A program made the position numbers and the translations under genes. DNA of 64,000 nt from Arthrobacter sp. CDRTa11. Its GTDB lineage: Bacteria; Actinomycetota; Actinomycetes; Actinomycetales; Micrococcaceae. The DNA is taken from assembly GCF_026427775.1 (NCBI RefSeq), contig NZ_CP044532.1, positions 3,844,001-3,908,000 on the forward strand, in the 5' to 3' direction. Below, in pieces: positions 58,707 to 64,000 of this stretch. The notes below the pieces were generated by a model. That model was not told the origin of the DNA. It searched no databases and saw only the letters and a list, made by a program, of their open reading frames with translations. Numbering within the stretch: the stretch's first letter is position 1; every line of letters begins with the position of its first letter.

Positions 58707-60744
58707 GGCCCGTTCCCTTCCGTTCAACCGGGAGCTGGACCAGCACGGTGGTCCCGGAAGGCTCGTTGCCGAAAACGTCCACGGTACCCCGCAGTGCCGC
58801 CACACGGTCCCGGATGTTCGCCAGGCCGCCACGCGGGCGGGGAACGAGCGTGCCGATGCCGCAGCCATCGTCGCTGATGACGATGCGCAGGCTGCCGTTG
58901 TTGCGTGCCAGTTCGACTGAGGCGTGCGCTGCACCGGCATGCTTCGCGGTGTTTGCCAGCGCCTCCCGCACCACGTAATACGCCGTTGTCTCCACGTCCT
59001 CAGGGAACCGCTCGGCGCGGATTGCCCCTTCAGCTTCCATTCTCAGCGGGATCGGGAACCTTGACACGCTCGACTCGATGGCCGCTACCAGGCCGTTGTC
59101 GCTCAGCACGGGCGGGTGGATGCCGTGTGCGAGCTCCCGAAGGTCCGTCAGTGTTTCGCGGGCCTGCTCCTGCAACCCGGCGAGTTCGTCCGCGGTGAGC
59201 TCACCGCGGTGCAGCCGGTTGCGTGCAAGCCGCAGGCCGGCGATTTGGGCCACCACGTTCTGTTGGATCCCATCGTGCAGATCCCGCTCCAGGCGTTTTC
59301 GTTCATCATCCTGCGCGGCGACAAGACGCTCCCGGGACTCGGTGAGATCCTCCAGCTGCTGGGCCAGCTGGGCGCTGAGTCGCACGTTCGCGACGGCGGC
59401 CGCGGCCTGGGCGGCTACAGTCCGGAGCAGCGCATTTTCGGCTTCGCTGTAGTCCCCCCGCCGGCGCGGGCCCACCTCAATACGGCCGAGCTTCTCATCC
59501 GCCCGGTCCAGGTCGCAGGACGCCGCGGCCTCTCCCTTGACGTCCCCTGCTACACCGACGGGTGCAGGGGCAAGCTTGCCGTCGGGTCCGGCCAGGAAGA
59601 TCCGGACCCAGGAGGCATCGAGGCCATCCCGAACGGCTGTTGCCAGCCGGGTGAGCAGATCGCCCGGCTCGACAGACTGCTCCAATCGGGAGCCGAGCTC
59701 GCTGAGCAGCGACAGCTGGCGGTCCCGGTCTCCGAAGACAGTGCGGTGGATCCACCGCTGCAGCCACCCCCGCACCGGCAGCAGGCAGACGGCAAGCAAC
59801 GTGGTCAGGAGGACTGCCCCAACGACCGGGAGCCTGTCCGCAAGGAGCACGGCTGGCGTAGCCACTCCGATCCCGTAGAGAACGGTGATCAGCAGGCTGG
59901 ATGAGCGGGCAACAAACCGCGCCCGGTCACCTGGTGCAATGTCGAAGGCGCCATAGCGGAAGATGCCGTGGATAGCCGCCAGAGGCATCGCGATGAGCGA
60001 GGCGAAGACGACGACGGAGGTGATCCACACCGGCGGCGTGACGGTCCACAGGACGAAGCCCACCAGTGACACGGTGACCACCCAGGTCATGACCCGCATG
60101 CGTGCACGTACCTCCGGATCGCCGAAGATCGCTCGGGAGTAGAGCACGCCGAGCCCCAGCACAACGCTCGGCCACGGCTGGTGGATAAGGTAGTGCACCG
60201 CCGGGGCAGCCCATTCGAGCCAGGGCAGCGCAAACTGATTCGGAAGGGCGTCGCCGCTGATGCCGATGTATGGCTGCATAACGACGTGGGGGGTGGTCAG
60301 CAGGGTCAGCGGGCCCACTGCCACAGGCACCCAGATCAGGGCGACGGCGATCCGTTGCCATCTCCGCTCCAGGGTTCCGGTGGGGTAAGTGGCAAACATG
60401 GCCAGGAAGGCCGCGGTGGATACAGCATCCGCGGTCAGGCCGATCATGCTGAAGAGCGGGAACCACGGCTCCTGGATTAACCCGACGTTGGTCAGGACTA
60501 TGGTTTCGCACGCCGAGCCGACAGCCATGGACGTGGCTGCCACCGCGATAAAAACAGCGGACCGGGCGGACGAAACGGTGAGCAGCCACAAGCCGAACAC
60601 GAGCGTCGGCAGCACGCCGAGCAAAGGCCAGCCAAGGTGATGATCCCCGGCGGAGTCGACGAAGCCGCGGACTATGACGACGTAGAGCAGCGACGCCACT
60701 CCGATCGGAGCCAGCGCTGCGAGCAATCCCCATCTCCGGAGCAC
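58699..60744 (-). CDS. Sensor histidine kinase, NarL-partner type
   Basis: 681 residues: about nine membrane helices in the N-terminal half, then a GAF-like region (about 355-470). A HisKA_3 domain has the phospho-His in RDLHDGIQQNVVAQIAG, and the HATPase has DDGCGIG and RGGLANIRDRVAAL. The many membrane helices suggest it senses a membrane-related or hydrophobic signal. ATG start. It overlaps the response regulator gene. Confidence 0.92.
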   Translation of the reverse strand: MLRRWGLLAALAPIGVASLLYVVIVRGFVDSAGDHHLGWPLLGVLPTLVFGLWLLTVSSARSAVFIAVAATSMAVGSACETIVLTNVGLIQEPWFPLFSMIGLTADAVSTAAFLAMFATYPTGTLERRWQRIAVALIWVPVAVGPLTLLTTPHVVMQPYIGISGDALPNQFALPWLEWAAPAVHYLIHQPWPSVVLGLGVLYSRAIFGDPEVRARMRVMTWVVTVSLVGFVLWTVTPPVWITSVVVFASLIAMPLAAIHGIFRYGAFDIAPGDRARFVARSSSLLITVLYGIGVATPAVLLADRLPVVGAVLLTTLLAVCLLPVRGWLQRWIHRTVFGDRDRQLSLLSELGSRLEQSVEPGDLLTRLATAVRDGLDASWVRIFLAGPDGKLAPAPVGVAGDVKGEAAASCDLDRADEKLGRIEVGPRRRGDYSEAENALLRTVAAQAAAAVANVRLSAQLAQQLEDLTESRERLVAAQDDERKRLERDLHDGIQQNVVAQIAGLRLARNRLHRGELTADELAGLQEQARETLTDLRELAHGIHPPVLSDNGLVAAIESSVSRFPIPLRMEAEGAIRAERFPEDVETTAYYVVREALANTAKHAGAAHASVELARNNGSLRIVISDDGCGIGTLVPRPRGGLANIRDRVAALRGTVDVFGNEPSGTTVLVQLPVERKGTGHE

Positions 60745-60916
60745 AGTCCTATGATCCGCCTCCGCCGCGGTTCTTGGGAGGGGGCCCTCCTTACGCGTGA
60801 TGGAGGCTAGCCCCCATGCACGCTGTGGCCATCCGCGTTCTGCTCACGTCCGCGGGCTCCTAACGTGGGGTCAGGTGGGGACCGCGGAACAGTAACCAGA
60901 CTCATTGGAGGACAAC

Positions 60917-61384
60917 ATGCGCAGGATCTATTCGATCATCGCCTGGATCATCGCCGGGGCAGTCGTTGTGCAAGCCGCTTCGATCGCCTTTGCCATGGGA
61001 GGGATGGCCCACTTCATCCAGGAAGGCGGCGTCATCGACAAGGCCCTGGTTGAGAGCCGTCAGGCGACGTTCACGGGTGACCTTGGATTCCCGATCCATG
61101 GCATCGTCGGCGGGATGGTCATCCCGGTTGCCGCGCTCCTGCTGCTGATCGTCGCGTTTTTCGTCAAGGCGCGGGGTGCCCGCATGTGGGCAGCCATTGT
61201 GCTCGCCGCGGTGGCGCTGCAGATCACCCTGGGGTACTCCATCACCGATATGCCCTACCTCGGCCTGATCCACGGTGCCAACGCGTTGGCCGTGCTGCTC
61301 ACCGCCACCTACGCGGCATTGCGGATCAGGAGGAGCAACGTCATCGGTGCCGAGGCACCGGCGTCCAATGCCGTCGCGACGTGA
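60917..61384 (+). CDS. Four-helix membrane protein (DUF6220-like)
   Basis: 155 residues from the ATG at 60917, five bases behind a strong TTGGAGG site. Four hydrophobic helices (about 5-25, 52-78, 88-106, 115-135), with a polar HFIQEGGVIDKALV loop and a conserved-looking HG in IHGIVGG and IHGANALAV, possibly heme or metal ligands. It overlaps the multicopper oxidase gene by 17 bases. Function unknown. Confidence 0.78.
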   Translation: MRRIYSIIAWIIAGAVVVQAASIAFAMGGMAHFIQEGGVIDKALVESRQATFTGDLGFPIHGIVGGMVIPVAALLLLIVAFFVKARGARMWAAIVLAAVALQITLGYSITDMPYLGLIHGANALAVLLTATYAALRIRRSNVIGAEAPASNAVAT

Positions 61385-62885
61385 CCGCTACCGGCGGGTG
61401 GCCGTCGGCCTTGGTTTGACCCTCGCGCTTGGCCTCGGCGCGCTCGGCTGGAGTTCGACGCTGCTTGGCGAGTACTCGGTCATGGACATGGGAGGCAAGG
61501 ACATGGCGGGCGGGCAAGCCGGCCATGTCCATGGCTCCGCCGCGGGCACTGGGCCCGCCGACGGCGATATCAGCGTGAGCGAGCTGATCGCAGACCCGCT
61601 TCGGACCCCTGATGTGCGGTTCGAACTTGTCGCGCGCCGGCAAACGGTTGACCTGCCAGGAGGCCGCGCCGTCGAGGGGTACACCGTGAACGGCACGTCT
61701 CCGGGGCCGACCATTCGCGCGAGACAGGGCGACCTCGTTGAGGTGGTGTTCCTGAATGAGTCAGTCGCCGCTGGAGCCACCCTGCACTGGCATGGCATCG
61801 ACGTGCCGAACGAGGCTGACGGGGTTGCGGGCATCACCCAGGATGCGGTTCCGCCCGGCGGCCGTTATGTCTACCGGTTCATTGCGGCCGACGCCGGCAC
61901 GTACTGGTATCACTCGCATCAGGTCTCGCATGAGCAGGTGGAGCGCGGGCTGCTGGGTGCGGTGGTCATTGACCCTGCTGTACCAGCGGCTGATCCGCCA
62001 GCGGCCGGGCCGGCACTGGCCGGCGTCACAACAGACGTCGTCGCGCTGCTGCATGTCTACGCGGGCCAGCACACACTGAACGGGCGGGTGCAGGACGAAC
62101 ATGTGGCGGCAGCACCCGGCGCCACAACACGGATCCGCATCATCAACACAGACCAGGGCACTGCCGCCGTCTGGTCAGCCACTCCTTTCCGGGTGATTGC
62201 CACGGACGGGCAGGAGGTGAATGCTCCCGGTGCTGTGGACGGCAAATCGGTATTGATTCCAGCGGGAGGCCGGCTGGATCTCACCATGCAGGCGCCGACG
62301 CACGGCTCGGTGCGCCTCCACGTGGGCGGAGCCCGCAGTCTGACCATCGGCGATCCCGCGGCGGCCGCACCCTCAGCACGGCAGCCCGCCGACGCACTGG
62401 ACCTGCTGGCATACGGGGAACCTGCCGCGCTCGAATTCAACCCGCGGTCGCCGGATCAAACGTTCGACTACGTGATCGGACGCCGGCCGGGCCTCATCGA
62501 CGGGCGCCCCGGCAACTTCTGGACCATCAACGGCCGCCTCTTCCCGGACGTACCGATGTTCCACGTGGGCAAGGATGACGTCGTCGTGATGCGCATCGTG
62601 AACGAGACAGGCGAAGTGCATCCGATGCACCTGCACGGCCACCACGTCGTGGTGCTTTCCCGCGACGGGAAGGCGGCGTCGGGCAGCCCATGGCGGGTCG
62701 ACTCACTTGACGTCCACCCGGGAGAGTCCTATGAGATCGCTTTCGTCGCCGACAACCCTGGCATCTGGAGCGGCCATTGCCATACGCTCCCGCACGCCGT
62801 GGACGGCCTCGTGGCCCACATCATGTACAACGGAGTCTCGACGCCGTTCACCATCAACGGCGCCGCAGGCAACCATCCCGAGTGA
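61368..62885 (+). CDS. Multicopper oxidase
   Basis: 505 residues from the ATG at 61368, inside the previous gene's end. One N-terminal membrane helix or signal (about 11-30) is followed by a Met/His-rich stretch (VMDMGGKDMAGGQAGHVHG). Three cupredoxin domains follow: HWHG at 140-143, HSH at 182-184, HPMHLHG at 418-424 and HCHTLPH at 470-476. Those are the T2/T3 and T1 copper ligands, and the axial T1 position is Leu481. It probably acts outside the membrane as a laccase-like or cuprous oxidase. Confidence 0.92.
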   Translation: MPSRRDRYRRVAVGLGLTLALGLGALGWSSTLLGEYSVMDMGGKDMAGGQAGHVHGSAAGTGPADGDISVSELIADPLRTPDVRFELVARRQTVDLPGGRAVEGYTVNGTSPGPTIRARQGDLVEVVFLNESVAAGATLHWHGIDVPNEADGVAGITQDAVPPGGRYVYRFIAADAGTYWYHSHQVSHEQVERGLLGAVVIDPAVPAADPPAAGPALAGVTTDVVALLHVYAGQHTLNGRVQDEHVAAAPGATTRIRIINTDQGTAAVWSATPFRVIATDGQEVNAPGAVDGKSVLIPAGGRLDLTMQAPTHGSVRLHVGGARSLTIGDPAAAAPSARQPADALDLLAYGEPAALEFNPRSPDQTFDYVIGRRPGLIDGRPGNFWTINGRLFPDVPMFHVGKDDVVVMRIVNETGEVHPMHLHGHHVVVLSRDGKAASGSPWRVDSLDVHPGESYEIAFVADNPGIWSGHCHTLPHAVDGLVAHIMYNGVSTPFTINGAAGNHPE

Positions 62886-62903
62886 AACACGGCCAGTGAA
62901 ACA

Positions 62904-62968
62904 GGGCCACAACTGTCCGTTCGCGCCAAGGGCCGGCCCCACGGAGCGCGAACGGACACTTGGGGCCC
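62904..62968. terminator. Hairpin terminator with shared core
   Basis: Arms 62904-62926 and 62946-62968 pair at 21 of 23 positions; the loop itself contains the palindrome GGGCCGGCCC. The core GCGCGAACGGACACTT is identical to that in the hairpin at 31979-32033. It lies between convergent genes (multicopper oxidase and acyl-CoA synthetase). Confidence 0.82.
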
Positions 62969-62973
62969 AGAAC

Positions 62974-64000
62974 CTAGAGGCCCAGCCGGGCCACCGCTTC
63001 CTCACGCATCTCCACCTTGCGGATCTTCCCGGACACCGTCATGGGGAAGCTCTCGCGCACGTCCACGTAGCGCGGGATCTTGTAATGGGCCAGGCGTCCC
63101 CGGCAGAACTCCGCAACAGCCGGGGCGTCCAGCGAATCACTGCCGGGTTTGAGGATAATGCAGGCCATCAGCTCCTCGCCGTATTTGGGGTCCGGGACGC
63201 CGATGACCTGCACGTCCTGGATGGACGGGTGCGTGTACAGGAACTCCTCGATTTCGCGCGGGTAGATGTTCTCTCCGCCGCGGATCACCATGTCCTTGAT
63301 CCGGCCTTCGATCACCACATAGCCGTCGTCGTCCATCGCGGCGAGATCGCCGGTGTGCATCCAGCCGTCAGCGTCGATGGCTTCGGCCGTTTTGTCCGGC
63401 TGGTTCCAATAGCCCTTCATCACGGCGTAGCCACGCGTGCACAATTCGCCGATCTGTCCACGCTCCAGCACCTCCCCTGTTGCCGGGTCCACAATCTTGC
63501 TTTCCAGCCCGGGCATGGTCCGGCCGACAGTCTGGGTCCGGTGCTCCAGGGTGTCTCCCCTGCGGGTCATGGTGGACACCGGCGAGGTTTCGGTCATGCC
63601 GTAGCAGATGGCCACATCCACCATGTTCATCTCCGTGATGACCCGGTTCATCACCTCGACGGGACAAGGCGAGCCTGCCATCACTCCGGTGCGGAGCGTG
63701 GACAGGTCATAGGACGCGAAGTCAGGCAGGGCCAGCTCGGCGATGAACATCGTGGGCACGCCGTACAGGGATGTCCCGCCGAAGTCCTGGACTGCTTCCA
63801 GGGCGGCGGCCGGGTTGAAGCCCCTGCCCGGGATGATGGTCGCGGCACCATGGCTGAGCGCGTTCAGGTTGCCGATCACCATCCCGAAGCAGTGATAGAA
63901 CGGCACCGGGATCACCACCCGGCTGTGCTCGGTGTAGCCCAGCAGCTCCCCGATGGAGTAGCCGTTGTTAAGGATGTTGTGGTGCGTCAGCGTGGCACCC
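62974..64000 (-). CDS. AMP-binding acyl-CoA synthetase, 3' part
   Basis: About 342 residues are visible; the frame runs off the right edge of the window, so the N-terminal part is missing. It shows the ATLTHHNILNN end of the P-loop motif, CYGMTETSPVSTMT, GWMHTGDLAAMD, and GRIKDMVIRGGENIYP. The catalytic Lys is in VSGKIRKVEM. It activates a fatty or other acid to an acyl-CoA via an acyl-AMP. Substrate chain length cannot be told from the visible part. Confidence 0.93.
   Translation of the reverse strand, partial: GATLTHHNILNNGYSIGELLGYTEHSRVVIPVPFYHCFGMVIGNLNALSHGAATIIPGRGFNPAAALEAVQDFGGTSLYGVPTMFIAELALPDFASYDLSTLRTGVMAGSPCPVEVMNRVITEMNMVDVAICYGMTETSPVSTMTRRGDTLEHRTQTVGRTMPGLESKIVDPATGEVLERGQIGELCTRGYAVMKGYWNQPDKTAEAIDADGWMHTGDLAAMDDDGYVVIEGRIKDMVIRGGENIYPREIEEFLYTHPSIQDVQVIGVPDPKYGEELMACIILKPGSDSLDAPAVAEFCRGRLAHYKIPRYVDVRESFPMTVSGKIRKVEMREEAVARLGL

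Noticed and set aside
1..64000. CRISPR arrays, insertion sequences, prophage or plasmid origins
   Set aside because: No regularly spaced direct repeats, transposase or integrase motifs or iteron clusters were seen.

Overview
The window is high-GC DNA with closely spaced genes, frequent GTG/TTG starts and many ATGA-type overlaps. It comes from an actinobacterium, most likely Arthrobacter, Pseudarthrobacter or a close relative in the Micrococcaceae. The evidence is a mycothiol synthase (mshD), a GlnR-type orphan regulator, a mutT1/ppk1 pair, a YtrA-type GntR operon and actinobacterial families such as DUF3188 and DUF2797. It looks like ordinary chromosome. I saw no insertion sequence, CRISPR array, prophage or replication origin.

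Region 1 (1-10.4 kb): the end of pfkA, a GNAT protein, an ankyrin protein with ygfZ, a nitrobindin-like protein with two membrane proteins, glnR, mshD, ppk1 and mutT1. Region 2 (10.4-17.3 kb): a GntR/membrane-protein operon behind a perfect 13-bp inverted repeat, then thyA-dfrA, then a five-gene cluster led by a WXG100-like protein. Region 3 (17.4-27.7 kb): asd, a DUF559 protein, an AlkZ-like glycosylase, hot-dog dehydratases with murB, an ArsR-SulP pair and a CitE-like lyase. Region 4 (27.9-34.3 kb): an aldo/keto reductase, a GH13 alpha-glucosidase divergent from a ROK repressor, two small oxidoreductases and a solitary YidC paralogue. Region 5 (34.3-37.7 kb): a gene-poor accessory patch. Region 6 (37.8-42.3 kb): tRNA-Met and tRNA-Thr, a LysM protein, a deaD-type helicase with a long leader, and a MOSC protein. 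Region 7 (42.4-47.2 kb): a compact operon of DUF1190 (YgiB-like) protein, YgiC-like ATP-grasp ligase, APC permease and glutaryl-CoA-dehydrogenase-like flavoprotein. Region 8 (47.2-56.1 kb): galE, an SDR, two tandem GT87 glycosyltransferases, metB, cbs, a VOC protein and an HhH-GPD glycosylase. Region 9 (56.2-64 kb): an ABC-2 exporter, a NarL-type two-component system, a membrane protein with a multicopper oxidase, and the 3' part of an acyl-CoA synthetase gene.

The two best candidates for a poorly described system are the YgiBC-like operon at 42.45-47.18 kb and the WXG100-led cluster at 14.3-17.3 kb. The first places glutathionylspermidine-synthetase-fold chemistry in an organism that makes mycothiol. 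In the second, two of the membrane proteins look like paralogues. Smaller items are a 55-nt tRNA-like element followed by a terminator (5.83-5.93 kb), a pair of long hairpins that share a core 31 kb apart, and several clean operators.
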